Shown one piece after another: positions 28,130 through 37,317 of a stretch of DNA of 64,000 nucleotides. Origin of the DNA: Gluconobacter sphaericus NBRC 12467. Lineage in GTDB: Bacteria; Pseudomonadota; Alphaproteobacteria; Acetobacterales; Acetobacteraceae. The position numbers and the translations under genes are program-made. The DNA lies in NCBI RefSeq assembly GCF_006539125.1, contig NZ_BJMK01000007.1, forward strand, positions 81,602-145,601. The letters run 5' to 3'. The notes below the pieces were generated by a model. That model saw only the letters and a list, made by a program, of their open reading frames with translations. It had not been told where the DNA came from and did no database searches. Every line of letters begins with the position of its first letter. Within the stretch, counting starts at the first letter, position 1.

Positions 28130-28172
28130 AAAAAACGGGCTTCAGGAATTTTTCGCGGAAGCCCATTTTTTT
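28130..28172 (-). terminator. Terminator after the glycosyltransferase gene (usable in both directions)
   Basis: GGGCTTC (28137-28143) and GAAGCCC (28158-28164) form a stem flanked by an A-run on the left and a T-run on the right, so it can stop transcription on either strand. It abuts the stop codon at 28174. Between it and the antiporter start (27994-28129) the DNA is distinctly AT-rich, with no gene seen. Confidence 0.75.
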
Positions 28173-28173
28173 C

Positions 28174-29517
28174 TTATGCTTGGCTAAGTTTCTCAGCTTC
28201 GTCGATGTAAGCTCGCATAGCCAGATGTTTCTCTGCAGTATTCCAGAAGTGGATGAAGCCACGGGGATAGGCAGGGTCTGTAGGATGGTCGTAACCACCG
28301 ACTTGCGTGTGTGCACTGACGGGCTCGCCATCGAAGTCGTCGAGTTTGTACAGTGTGTAGTTTAGCACGCTCTGGTCATAGAACGGAATGGATTTGCGGC
28401 CATGCTGCGATGTGTAGCGGACCAGTGTCTGATAGGCGGCTCTGATGTAGCGGGCATGATCTGCCATGTTCGGTACCAGGAGAAGGCCGCCGTTGAAACC
28501 ATGCAGTCCTTCGCATATGAACGGATCGGCCTGTACGAGGGTGGATCCTGTGTGTTCCGATGTAGCGATCTGATGAAAAGGCTCGATCTGTGCGCTGCAG
28601 CGCCTAGCTTTTATAGCTTCGAGAAGGAAGGGCTCAATCGGGCGGTCAAAAACGATATCAACATCCGAATACAGGATGGGCTGGTATTCATCGAGTAATG
28701 ACGTGTTGAAGATCGTCAGGCGGGCACCGACATAGTCGAGTTGGTCTGAGCCCTGCATCGGAATGACCTGGATCTGGCCGCGAAGGGCCTCAGGGGCCAG
28801 ACCTTTCAGATGGTCTGCTTCAATGTTGCTGACGATCAGTATCGTGCCGTCGTATTTTGCCAGCGATCCAATGCTGCGAATACATTCACAATACTGTTGC
28901 AGAGCCACTCCATGCCCGAAAACGACGAGGACGACGGCGGGATTGAGCAGAAACGCTTCATGAACTTTCCAGTCGTCGAAAAATATGAATCGGGGCAGGT
29001 GTTTCGTGGTTGCGGCGCTGTTGAAGAATGCTTCCATTGGAAGCTTCTTTTCTCCGAAAGTGACCTGGTCGAAATTCGATTCTCGGAGATTCAGCTTTAC
29101 GACGGTGTCGCTGCCTCCCAAAATCCAGCGGTAGCTGGCAACTCGCTTAGCGGCATGGAAGGTTTCGATATCGAGAAGCTTGAATGTTTCCCAGAGGTTG
29201 CGGTGCTCAGCAATGAAATCAAGACCGCCAAGATGGTTAGCCCGGCCAAATTTGCCATCGTACTGAAAGCTGTAATGCCCATTGCCATGATACTCTGAAG
29301 TTATCGCAACAGTGGGGACGGCACGCGTGATGGTCAGTGTCGCAAGATCCAACCAGCGATCTGAATCTCCCAGCGTGCAGAATCCTTGGAGGCCGTTTTT
29401 GTTGTAAAAACAAAGGACATCTTCAGGACGTGTAATGTTTGAAAGATCGCGCTGAACGATGCGCTCTCCTTCCACATGAAAAACTTTCAAATCGTGGCTG
29501 ACCAGAATTTTTAGCAT
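28174..29517 (-). CDS. Putative glycosyltransferase (GT-A fold, nucleotide-diphospho-sugar type)
   Basis: A 447-residue protein starting at ATG 29517. The C-terminal half looks like a GT8/GT77-type transferase: VVFGHG and ILIVSN strands, then LYSDVDIVF with the DxD metal/sugar-nucleotide motif at residues 285-287, followed by GFNGGLLLVPN, FYDQSVLNYTLY and FIHFWNT, the usual acceptor and metal-ligand segments. The N-terminal half of about 170 residues is not recognised. The gene is visibly AT-richer than its neighbours, stands alone with its own terminator, and lies beside an IS remnant, suggesting acquisition by transfer. Target (polysaccharide, glycan or protein) is unknown. Confidence 0.65.
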   Translation of the reverse strand: MLKILVSHDLKVFHVEGERIVQRDLSNITRPEDVLCFYNKNGLQGFCTLGDSDRWLDLATLTITRAVPTVAITSEYHGNGHYSFQYDGKFGRANHLGGLDFIAEHRNLWETFKLLDIETFHAAKRVASYRWILGGSDTVVKLNLRESNFDQVTFGEKKLPMEAFFNSAATTKHLPRFIFFDDWKVHEAFLLNPAVVLVVFGHGVALQQYCECIRSIGSLAKYDGTILIVSNIEADHLKGLAPEALRGQIQVIPMQGSDQLDYVGARLTIFNTSLLDEYQPILYSDVDIVFDRPIEPFLLEAIKARRCSAQIEPFHQIATSEHTGSTLVQADPFICEGLHGFNGGLLLVPNMADHARYIRAAYQTLVRYTSQHGRKSIPFYDQSVLNYTLYKLDDFDGEPVSAHTQVGGYDHPTDPAYPRGFIHFWNTAEKHLAMRAYIDEAEKLSQA

Positions 29518-29705
29518 TGGTTCCCGCGCACTTTCTTTGTGAATGGCGGATCACAACATTGCATAAATCATATTCGGAAACAAACAGTCGAAAAAAGGAA
29601 AGTAAGGGTTGCTGTCAGTACCTCTTGGAGGAAGATTAGGGGAGGAGTTCAGAAGCTGGTATTATGCTTTTTTTTGGCGTCTGTTTTTGCGGAATTGAAA
29701 GATAT

Positions 29706-29721
29706 TAGGCTCAGGCCACAT
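29706..29721 (+). repeat. Left terminal inverted repeat of IS remnant, with TA target duplication
   Basis: The 16 bases here match the reverse complement of 30315-30330 at 15 positions, twelve of them in an unbroken block (TAGGCTCAGGCC). The leading TA is the candidate target duplication. Confidence 0.7.
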
Positions 29722-30328
29722 AGGCAGAAGATGACGATTGCAGCGAGGCCGATGGCGGAGGAGAACGCGGTCGGGTATCTGTCATAGCATGTTGCAATAC
29801 GCCGCCAGTCCTTGAGGCTGCCAAACATGATTTCAATGCGGTTGCGGCGTTTGTACTCCCACCTGTTGTATTTGACTGGTTTTGTGTGGGATCTTCTTCC
29901 CGGAATGCAGGGCCTACTTCCTTATGCCTCCAGAACATCCCGGCACCAGTTCGCATCATAGCCCCGGTCCGCCAGTAGCCACTGTGCCATGGAAGGGCTG
30001 TTCAGAAGAGCTGAGGCTTCGGTGCCATTACTGACCTGTCTTGTTATCATGAAGAAGCTTAGCGATCGTCCGTTCTGATCGGTGACCGCATGCAGTTTAG
30101 TGTTCACGCCGTCTTTGGCGCGACTGGTCAGGCAGCGTGGATCCCCTTTTTGACCGCAGGATTGAAGCTGTGCGGTGCGCCTTGAGATACGTCGCATCAA
30201 TCATAATCGTCTGAGGCTCTGCCTTTTCGGAAGACAGACCATCCGTCATCCATAAGGGGCCGTTCATCTTCAGTCTCCCTTACAGAGCTTGGATTCCTCC
30301 AATTACTCATATCAATGGGGCCTGAGCC
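29708..30328 (-). mobile_element. Degenerate IS5-family (IS427-like) insertion sequence, about 620 bp
   Basis: Bounded by matched inverted repeats and a TA on each outer side, as expected for the TA-targeting branch of IS5. The transposase reading frames inside are broken. At about 620 bases it is shorter than the 800-900 usual for the family, and the first part of the transposase is missing, so it is an immobile remnant. IS5-family elements are common in acetic acid bacteria. Confidence 0.7.
29709..30253 (-). pseudogene. IS5-family DDE transposase remnant
   Basis: Across frames on the minus strand one can read MIDATYLKAHRTAS, then in another frame DGVNTKLHAVTDQNGR, SMAQWLLADRGYDANW, and after an in-frame TAA at about 29924, CIPGRRSHTKPVKYN, NRIEIMFGSLKDWRR and YDRYPTAFSSAIGLAA. 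These are the ordered catalytic-domain motifs of IS5/IS427 transposases, including the Asp in ADRGYD and the Glu in NRIEIMFG. At least one frameshift and one nonsense codon separate them, and the N-terminal domain is absent. Confidence 0.8.
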
Positions 30329-30330
30329 TA
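30315..30330 (-). repeat. Right terminal inverted repeat of IS remnant
   Basis: Reverse-complement partner of 29706-29721 (15 of 16 positions). The outer TA at 30329-30330 matches the TA at 29706-29707. Confidence 0.7.
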
Positions 30331-30363
30331 GGGTCTGTCTTCTAATCCTCAACCGTTTGACGC

Positions 30364-30398
30364 CTGCGTTATATCGTCGTTGCGCTTCCATAACGCAG
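30364..30398. repeat. Nine-base inverted repeat between IS remnant and rdgB
   Basis: CTGCGTTAT (30364-30372) and ATAACGCAG (30390-30398) are perfect reverse complements around a 17-base spacer. No T-run follows on either side, so it is not an ordinary terminator. It could be a regulator site or part of an older mobile element; nothing decides between them. Confidence 0.35.
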
Positions 30399-30493
30399 CT
30401 GTCCCATAAGGCTTCCTTTCACTCTCGTGAAAATACTACACTATTAAAATACGGGACTGAACAACAAGACAGGAAAAGCGTTCCTCGCCTTTC

Positions 30494-31102
30494 TCATGCG
30501 GAAAGATCCAGGCAAGTGTCCAGAAACGCTGTCAGAGCCCGCCCGCGATGGCTCACGGCGTTTTTTTCGGTTTCAGTCATTTCCGCGAAAGTCCGGCTTT
30601 CACCTTCGGGCACGAACATCGGGTCGTAACCGTGTCCATGTTCGCCTCTCGGGGGCCAGACGACGGTGCCGTGACATTCGCCTTGTACGGTCCGGGTCTC
30701 GCCATTCGGCCAGGCCAGGCATAGGGCGGCGACGAAGAATGCCCGGTGATCCGGATTATCGCCCATCTCTCGATGCACGCGCTCCATCGCAACCTGCATG
30801 TCTTTCGTGGGGCCGCCCCAGCGGGCGGAATAGACACCCGGTCGGTTATCCAACGCTGAAACGCAGAACCCGGAATCATCGGCCAGCGCGGGCAGTCCGG
30901 AAGCCCGGGCGGCAGCCAGAGCCTTGATAGCGGCATTGCCGGTGAAGGTCTCTTCCGTTTCTTCCGGCTCGGGCAGATCCAGCTCTGCGGCCGAGAGTAC
31001 GGTGATTCCGCTCTTGGCTAGCAGGGTGGAGAACTCGCGGAGCTTGCCGGCATTATGGCTGGCGAGAACAATCTTCGAGCCGCGGGTAAGTGTACGCATC
31101 AT
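30494..31102 (-). CDS. rdgB: Non-canonical purine NTP pyrophosphatase (RdgB/HAM1 family)
   Basis: Hydrolyses dITP, ITP and XTP to keep them out of nucleic acids. The 202 residues include [36 protein letters not shown] and [10 protein letters not shown], all family signatures. The start ATG at 31102 overlaps the rph stop (a second ATG follows directly at 31099), so translation is coupled. Rph-RdgB pairs are widespread in alphaproteobacteria. Confidence 0.95.
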   Translation of the reverse strand: MMRTLTRGSKIVLASHNAGKLREFSTLLAKSGITVLSAAELDLPEPEETEETFTGNAAIKALAAARASGLPALADDSGFCVSALDNRPGVYSARWGGPTKDMQVAMERVHREMGDNPDHRAFFVAALCLAWPNGETRTVQGECHGTVVWPPRGEHGHGYDPMFVPEGESRTFAEMTETEKNAVSHRGRALTAFLDTCLDLSA

Positions 31103-31821
31103 GCAGTCTCCAGCGCTTTATTCTGCGATTCGAACAGTCGGGCCGTGCCGAGCTTCGCCAGCCGCAGAAGTTCGAAGAATTCGCTTTCCTGAAACGGTTT
31201 GTCCTCTGCCGTTCCCTGAATTTCGATGATGCCACCATCTGCTGTCAGGACGAAATTCGTATCTGCCTGTGCGCTGCTGTCCTCGATGTAATCCAGATCC
31301 AGCACGGCTCCGGTCTTCGTTAGCCCGCAGGAAACAGCCGCGACCTGTGCCGTCAGGGCCTGCGACCGTTTGGCTTTTTTTAGCGCCAGAGAGAGTGCCA
31401 CCCAAGCGCCTGTGATGGATGCGCAGCGCGTGCCGCCGTCCGCATTCAGTACGTCGCAGTCGAGCGTGATGGTCCGTTCGCCGATTTTCTTCAGATCCAT
31501 ACAGGCCCGCAGCGAACGTGCGATCAGACGTTGGATTTCCTGCGTTCGGCCGGACTGCTTGCCTTTGGCCGCCTCGCGCTGCCCCCGGTTGTGCGTGGCG
31601 CGCGGGAGCATCCCGTATTCCGCCGTGATCCAGCCCTGTCCTTTGTTGCGCAGGAAGGACGGTACGCGGTCTTCGATCGTGGCCGTGCACAGGACTTCGG
31701 TTCCGCCAACGCGGATGAGGGCCGAACCTTCGGCATGGCGGGCAAAACCCGTCTCGATGGAAATAATGCGGCTTTCGTCCGGCGCACGTCCTGAAGGACG
31801 TTTGCCTGCGGTGTCTGTCAT
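31099..31821 (-). CDS. rph: Ribonuclease PH
   Basis: Phosphorolytic 3'-exoribonuclease that trims tRNA 3' ends. The ATG at 31821 gives 240 residues with [47 protein letters not shown] and [19 protein letters not shown], all characteristic. The longer upstream open frame is not used because it would overlap the hrcA start region. It is divergent from hrcA and translationally coupled to rdgB. Confidence 0.95.
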   Translation of the reverse strand: MTDTAGKRPSGRAPDESRIISIETGFARHAEGSALIRVGGTEVLCTATIEDRVPSFLRNKGQGWITAEYGMLPRATHNRGQREAAKGKQSGRTQEIQRLIARSLRACMDLKKIGERTITLDCDVLNADGGTRCASITGAWVALSLALKKAKRSQALTAQVAAVSCGLTKTGAVLDLDYIEDSSAQADTNFVLTADGGIIEIQGTAEDKPFQESEFFELLRLAKLGTARLFESQNKALETA

Positions 31822-31903
31822 GTAAAAAGATCCTGTGGTCGAATATGTCCCGCCTCTACCGCGTTTGACGTGAAGGCATCCAGCCCCGACAGTTGGTTTT
31901 ACC

Positions 31904-32974
31904 ATGATGCGACCCCAGTCTTCCCTGTTCCGTCCCTCCATCCCGATGTCCCACGGACTGGGAGATCGGGAAGCCGCGATCTTGCGAGAAATCGTTGAGG
32001 AATATGTTGAAACCGGCGAACCTATCGGCAGCCAAACTCTGGCCCAGCGCCTGCAGCCTAGCCTGTCTCCGGCCACCATCCGCAATGTCATGGCGGAACT
32101 GGCCCGCGCCGGATTGCTGTTCAGCCCACATGTCTCGGCCGGGCGATTGCCGACCGAAAAAGGCGTTCGCCTGTTCGTGGATGGCCTGCTTCAGTTCAGT
32201 TCTTTGACGGAAGAAGACCGAGCGAGCATCGATAGCCGCCTTGATATTCATGGCCGCTCCTATCAGGATATTCTTTCCGAAGCGTCGTCCCTGTTGTCGG
32301 GCCTATCTTCTGCAGCTGGACTGGTGCTCGCTCCGAAATCGGATGCCACGCTCAAGCATATCGAGTTCGTGGCCCTCGGGCCGGGACGTGCTCTGGTGAT
32401 TCTGGTTGGTTCGGACGGGCAGGTGGAGAACCGTATCATCGAGACGCCGCCTGGTGTTCCGCCCGCGGCGCTGGTCGAGGCTGGGAACTACCTCAATTCC
32501 TGTCTCGGTGATCTGACGCTCGGCAATCTTCGCGAACGGGTCCGGACGGAGATGGATGCTAGCCGTCACGAACTGGGAGCGCTGACTGCCAGCGTCATCG
32601 AAAGCGGACTGGCTACGTGGGATGCTGATGGAGGTACGCTGTTTGTGAAAGGACAGGGGAAACTGCTGGCCGATATCACTGAGATCGAACGCCTGACCAG
32701 TATTCGGATGCTGTTCGACCATCTTGAGACGCAGGAGACTATGCTCCAGCTTCTGCAACTGGCGGATGCGTCCGAAGGGGTGCGGATCTATATCGGGCGT
32801 GAAAGCGGCATGTTCGGGATGTCGGGCGTGTCCATGATCGTGGCGCCTGCCCGCAACGAAGCCCAGAAGATTGTAGGCGCCATTGGCGTGATCGGCCCGA
32901 CCCGTCTGAACTATGGGCGGATCGTGCCGGTCGTGGACTACACTGCGCGGATGGTTGGGCGGCTTCTGGGCTGA
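31904..32974 (+). CDS. hrcA: Heat-inducible transcription repressor HrcA
   Basis: Represses chaperone genes by binding CIRCE elements. The 356 residues include an N-terminal winged helix ([52 protein letters not shown]) and the C-terminal GAF-like effector region ([43 protein letters not shown]). Start is ATG 31904, though the Met at 31946 is also possible. grpE-dnaK do not follow; a penicillin-binding protein does. No CIRCE element (TTAGCACTC-N9-GAGTGCTAA) is visible nearby. Confidence 0.95.
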   Translation: MMRPQSSLFRPSIPMSHGLGDREAAILREIVEEYVETGEPIGSQTLAQRLQPSLSPATIRNVMAELARAGLLFSPHVSAGRLPTEKGVRLFVDGLLQFSSLTEEDRASIDSRLDIHGRSYQDILSEASSLLSGLSSAAGLVLAPKSDATLKHIEFVALGPGRALVILVGSDGQVENRIIETPPGVPPAALVEAGNYLNSCLGDLTLGNLRERVRTEMDASRHELGALTASVIESGLATWDADGGTLFVKGQGKLLADITEIERLTSIRMLFDHLETQETMLQLLQLADASEGVRIYIGRESGMFGMSGVSMIVAPARNEAQKIVGAIGVIGPTRLNYGRIVPVVDYTARMVGRLLG

Positions 32975-33077
32975 GGTAACGCGGAAATACCGCTTGTCCC
33001 AGACCTGCATCTTTGTCACGAAATGACCCTTTTAGACGGGGGCGACGGCGGATACGGAACAATGCTATGCAGAAGCC

Positions 33078-35738
33078 ATGACGCGACGTTCCTTCCGCTC
33101 CCATAATCCCCAAGGCTCTGGCAATCCACAGGGTCCTGGCGCTATGCCGCCCCGTCCTCCACGTTTCCGCCGCTATCGGCAGTCCTTGGCGATAATTGCC
33201 GGTGTAGGGCTGGTGGGGATCGCCGGAGCAGGGGTTCTGGGCTGGACGACCTATGCCAAGCTGGTGGCGGATCTGCCCAGCGTGGATAGTCTGCGCGCCT
33301 ACCAGCCGCCGACCGTCAGTCGTATTTATGCTTCCGATGACCGTCTGATGGCGGAACTGGCCAATGAGCGCCGGATTTTTGTGCCGATCAACGCTATTCC
33401 TGAGCGCGTGAAGAATGCCTTCATCGCGACCGAAGACCATAATTTCTATACGCATGGCGGCGTGGATTTCATGGCGATCGGCCGTGCGGGCCTGACGGAC
33501 ATTTTTGCGCGTCATGGCCGCCGTCCGCTGGGTGCTTCGACCATCACTCAGCAGGTGGCGAAGGTCATGCTGCTCAACAGCAACGTCGTGAGCCTCGATC
33601 GCAAGATCAAGGAAGCCCTGCTTGCCATGAAAATGGAGCAGGTGCTGTCCAAGGACAAGATTCTCGAGATTTACCTGAACGGCATCTATCTGGGGAACGG
33701 CGCTTATGGTGTCGCCGCCGCCGCCCAGAGCTATTTCAACAAGCCGCTTGACCAACTGGATGATGCCGAGGCTGCTTCTCTGGCTGCTCTTCCTAAGTCG
33801 CCGACGAACTACAATCCGTTCCTGCACCCGCAGGCTGCGATGGCGCGCCGTAACCTTGTGCTGGACCTGATGGTTGAGGCCGGTGTGCTGACACGCCAAC
33901 AGGCTGACCAGGAAAAGCAGGAGCCGCTGGTTCCGCAGCAGAAGCAGCGCTTCGGGCCTTTGCCGGATTCTGAATGGTTTGGTGAGGAAGTCCGTCGTCA
34001 GCTTATCGCCCAGTACGGACAGGATCGGGCGGCTCAGGGCGGCCTGGAAGTTCATACCAGTCTCGACCAGGGTCTTCAGGTTACCGAGACGCACCTTTTG
34101 CGTGAAGGGCTGATGAATTACGACCGCGTTCATAGCGGTTGGCGGGGCTCTCTGCGCAACCTACCGGACATTCAGGATGATGGTTGGGAAAGCGCGCTCG
34201 ATCACGTTACTCCTCCCGGTGGTATGTTGCGGGAGTGGCGTCTGGCGGTTGTGCTTCCGGGTGGCACACATGTGGGCTGGATCGAGGAAGGCTTGGCCCG
34301 CAAAGGCGTACTTCTTGAGACGGATATTGCCTGGGCGCGCCGAATGCATCCGCTGCGGGGTGGTGATGTCATCATGATCGAGCCGCAGGAAGGCGGCTTC
34401 GCAGCCCTGCGCCAGATCCCGCAGGTTGAAGGCGCTGCTGTCACGTTGGACGTCCATACGGGCCGCGTTCTGGCGATGGTTGGCGGCTGGTCGTTCCATG
34501 AGAGCCAGTTCAACCGTGTAACGCAGGCACTGCGTCAGCCGGGATCGTCTTTCAAGCCTTTCGTTTATCTGGCTGCCATGGAAAAGGGGATTTCCCCCTC
34601 TGAGCGCTTCGATGATTCGCCTATTTCTTATGGTGACTGGCACCCCCAGAACTACGAGCATGATAACTGGGGCCCCACGACATTGCATGACGCGTTGCGT
34701 GAAAGCCGCAATCTGGTCACGATCCGGGTGGCCGCTCATCTCGGCATGAAGGCCGTCGCCGATACGGCTATCCGGGCCGGGCTGGTGGCACAGATGCCGC
34801 ATGTGTTGCCTGCGGCGCTCGGCGCCGTCGAGACGACCGTCATGCGTGAGGCTGCGGCTTACGCCACTATCGCTAATGGCGGCCATATCGTTACACCGAC
34901 CCTCGTGGACGACATCCAGGATCGTGCCGGAACTGTTTTGTGGCAGGCGGGTGGCCTGAAGCTGGGTACTGCCATGCAGGCTCCCCCTGCCGAACAGCCG
35001 GCTTCCACGGATGGCACGACGCCTCCCGCCCCTGCGACAGCTCCTCCAACTCCTTCCGTAACATCGGCGGTTCCCCTGCCGGGTAGTGTGCCTGTTCCGG
35101 CTCTGACGGATGTGCGGCCGATTCTAGCCAGCGAACAGAGTACCTTTCAGATCGTGAAGATGATGCAGGACGTGATCGCCCGCGGGACTGGTCGCATGGC
35201 AGGTGTGGGCATTGATCGCCCTATCGCAGGCAAAACAGGCACTAGTCAGGATTTCCATGACGCCTGGTTTGCCGGCTTCTCGCCTGATATCGTCACGGTT
35301 GTCTGGGTCGGTTTTGACACGCCCCAGACGTTAGGTCGCAATTCCGATGGTGGCCGCGTGGCCGGGCCGATCTGGAACCGGATCATGAAGGTTGCCCTGG
35401 CCAATCGTCCGAAGCTGGATTTCCGGGTGCCTGACGGCATCACGCTGGCCAGCTACGATACGGGACGCATCTCCGCGGTGGATGGCTTCAAGACCGATCA
35501 GGTTCCGGGCGCTTCCGTCGAACTACATGGTTTCGGCGCAGGTACGGAAGCCCTGACCGCCGCCGATACGGGCGTGGATAGTGTAATTTCGGATTCCGAA
35601 AGCGATATGGCCCAGACGCCCGGCCATGGCGGGGGAATGACCGGAACTGGCTCTGGAAGCAGTACGGCCGTAGCTCCGGGGCAGCCCCAGAAACCTGCTC
35701 CGTCTGATGGTGACATTGGCGTGGGTGGCCTATACTAA
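33078..35738 (+). CDS. mrcA: Bifunctional penicillin-binding protein 1A (glycosyltransferase/transpeptidase)
   Basis: Polymerises and crosslinks peptidoglycan from the periplasmic side. Of 886 residues, a Pro/Arg-rich cytoplasmic N-terminus precedes one membrane helix (about 39-60). The GT51 domain follows (ATEDHNFYTHGGVD, STITQQVAKVMLL, EQVLSKDKILEIYLN). The transpeptidase has the SxxK motif in PGSSFKPFVYLA, the SxN-type motif in ESRNLVTI and KTGT in AGKTGTSQDFHDAWF. A Pro/Ala/Thr-rich insert sits before the KTG motif, and the C-terminus is a low-complexity Gly/Ser/Pro tail. It is followed by prfB. Confidence 0.95.
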   Translation: MTRRSFRSHNPQGSGNPQGPGAMPPRPPRFRRYRQSLAIIAGVGLVGIAGAGVLGWTTYAKLVADLPSVDSLRAYQPPTVSRIYASDDRLMAELANERRIFVPINAIPERVKNAFIATEDHNFYTHGGVDFMAIGRAGLTDIFARHGRRPLGASTITQQVAKVMLLNSNVVSLDRKIKEALLAMKMEQVLSKDKILEIYLNGIYLGNGAYGVAAAAQSYFNKPLDQLDDAEAASLAALPKSPTNYNPFLHPQAAMARRNLVLDLMVEAGVLTRQQADQEKQEPLVPQQKQRFGPLPDSEWFGEEVRRQLIAQYGQDRAAQGGLEVHTSLDQGLQVTETHLLREGLMNYDRVHSGWRGSLRNLPDIQDDGWESALDHVTPPGGMLREWRLAVVLPGGTHVGWIEEGLARKGVLLETDIAWARRMHPLRGGDVIMIEPQEGGFAALRQIPQVEGAAVTLDVHTGRVLAMVGGWSFHESQFNRVTQALRQPGSSFKPFVYLAAMEKGISPSERFDDSPISYGDWHPQNYEHDNWGPTTLHDALRESRNLVTIRVAAHLGMKAVADTAIRAGLVAQMPHVLPAALGAVETTVMREAAAYATIANGGHIVTPTLVDDIQDRAGTVLWQAGGLKLGTAMQAPPAEQPASTDGTTPPAPATAPPTPSVTSAVPLPGSVPVPALTDVRPILASEQSTFQIVKMMQDVIARGTGRMAGVGIDRPIAGKTGTSQDFHDAWFAGFSPDIVTVVWVGFDTPQTLGRNSDGGRVAGPIWNRIMKVALANRPKLDFRVPDGITLASYDTGRISAVDGFKTDQVPGASVELHGFGAGTEALTAADTGVDSVISDSESDMAQTPGHGGGMTGTGSGSSTAVAPGQPQKPAPSDGDIGVGGLY

Positions 35739-35797
35739 GACGCACCAGAACAGACCGAATGGGGCGGTGACAGGCCGCCCTTTCAGTGGAGGACATT

Positions 35798-36929
35798 ATG
35801 TCGGCCGAAACCGAGGCCCTTTCAGAGCAGATCAAGCAGTCGGTGGCACTGCTGAGGAGGCATCTTTGACTGGGATGTCGCAACAACACGCCTCGCGGAA
35901 CTAAATCACCGCGTTGAAGATCCTGACCTGTGGAATGATGCGGATGCTGCTCAGAAGCTGATGCGCGAGCGGACAACGCTTGCGAACCAGATTGAAGGAG
36001 TGCAGCGGATCGAATCCGAGGTTGAAGGCACGCTCGAACTAGTCGAATTGGCGGAAATAGAAGGGGACGAAAGTCTCGTCCAGGACGCCGTGCAGACTCT
36101 GCGCGCCATTGCTGAAGATGTTCGCAAGCGAGAAATCGAAAGCCTGCTCTCGGGTGAAGCGGACAGTAATGACTGTTACGTCGAGGTGAATGCGGGCGCC
36201 GGTGGTACGGAAGCCCAAGATTGGGCCGAGATGCTCCTACGCATGTACACGCGTTGGGCCGAGCAGCATGGCTATAAGGTCACCTTCATTGAAGGTAGCG
36301 AAGGCGAACAGGCCGGCATTAAATCTGCTACCATCCAGGTGAGCGGTCCTAATGCCTATGGCTGGCTTAAGACCGAGGCGGGCGTACACCGTCTGGTTCG
36401 GATCTCGCCCTTCGATGCGGCAGCCCGTCGCCAGACGTCGTTCGCGTCTGTCTGGGTCTATCCGGTCGTCGACGATTCGATCGAGATCGACATCAACGAT
36501 TCGGATCTGCGCGTTGATACGTTCCGGGCGTCGGGTGCGGGTGGACAGCACGTCAACAAAACGGATTCGGCTATCCGCATTACCCATATTCCGACCGGGA
36601 TCGTGGTGGCCTGTCAGACCGACCGTTCGCAGCATCGTAACCGGGCCAAGGCAATGGAAATGCTGCGGGCTCGGATGTACGAAGCGGAGTTGCAGAAGCG
36701 CGAAGCCGCTGCTGCCCAGACGGAGGCCTCAAAGACGGACATTGGCTGGGGGCACCAGATCCGCTCCTACGTCCTGGCGCCTTATCAGCTGGTCAAGGAT
36801 CTGAGGACGGGGGTGGAGAAGGGGAATCCGGGCGCGGTGCTCGATGGTGCCTTGGACGACTTTATGTCGGCTTCTCTGGCCCAGAGTGTGGGAGCGACCC
36901 GATCCGAAGCTAGTGCCTCGGCCCAGTAG
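35798..36929 (+). CDS. prfB: Peptide chain release factor 2, with programmed +1 frameshift
   Basis: Releases proteins at UGA and UAA. Frame one runs from ATG 35798 through 23 codons to CTT at 35864-35866 followed by TGA at 35867-35869. An internal Shine-Dalgarno AGGAGG lies three bases before CTT. Slipping one base at CTTTGAC leads into the long frame beginning GAC TGG GAT at 35868 and ending at 36929. This is the classic autoregulatory RF2 frameshift: low RF2 allows slippage at UGA. The main part carries the GGQ motif in [15 protein letters not shown]. Predicted length is 376 residues. Confidence 0.95.
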
Positions 36930-36960
36930 GGCAGAAAGAGGGATTGCAATCAGGATCCTG

Positions 36961-37004
36961 CAGGGTACCAGAACGGATAAAGTCGTTCTGGTACCCTGTT
37001 TTTT
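36961..37004 (+). terminator. Strong terminator after prfB
   Basis: A perfect fifteen-pair stem (36961-36975 with 36984-36998) with an eight-base loop and six T. It separates prfB from the tonB operon. Confidence 0.92.
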
Positions 37005-37061
37005 ATGAAATCTGTCACAATAGGCAGAGAGAAATTGCGTCAAGCTGATTCTCTGCGATAT

Positions 37062-37087
37062 TTTTGATCATGAGGCGATAATCAAAA
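37062..37087. promoter_or_regulatory. Candidate operator dyad upstream of tonB
   Basis: TTTTGAT (37062-37068) and ATCAAAA (37081-37087) are perfect reverse complements around twelve bases. The 36930-37317 intergenic region of nearly 390 bases contains no gene. It also holds a TTGACA at 37143-37148 without a convincing -10 partner, and a bulged hairpin (CACCCGGC 37263-37270 with GCCGGTG 37285-37291) in the likely leader. The dyad is not a clear match to the Fur consensus. Role is inferred from position only. Confidence 0.35.
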
Positions 37088-37317
37088 CCGAAGAATATGT
37101 CGTCATTATGAAAAAAACGTTTCGATAAAGGCAATAACCCGCTTGACAGCGGGGGGGTTAGACTGCCCAATCAGCATATCGGGTATGTTCTCAAAGCATG
37201 TGACGCATATTATGGGTCTGCGGTGAGGGAACCCGAGGGAAACACAGAAATCGGGGGCACCGCACCCGGCAGATGTGGATCAACGCCGGTGTCAGTGAGG
37301 GGTAAGAAGGTTTCGAC

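Noticed and set aside
37143..37171. TTGACA-based promoter upstream of tonB
   Set aside because: No acceptable -10 hexamer lies 16-18 bases downstream, so it was not listed as a promoter.
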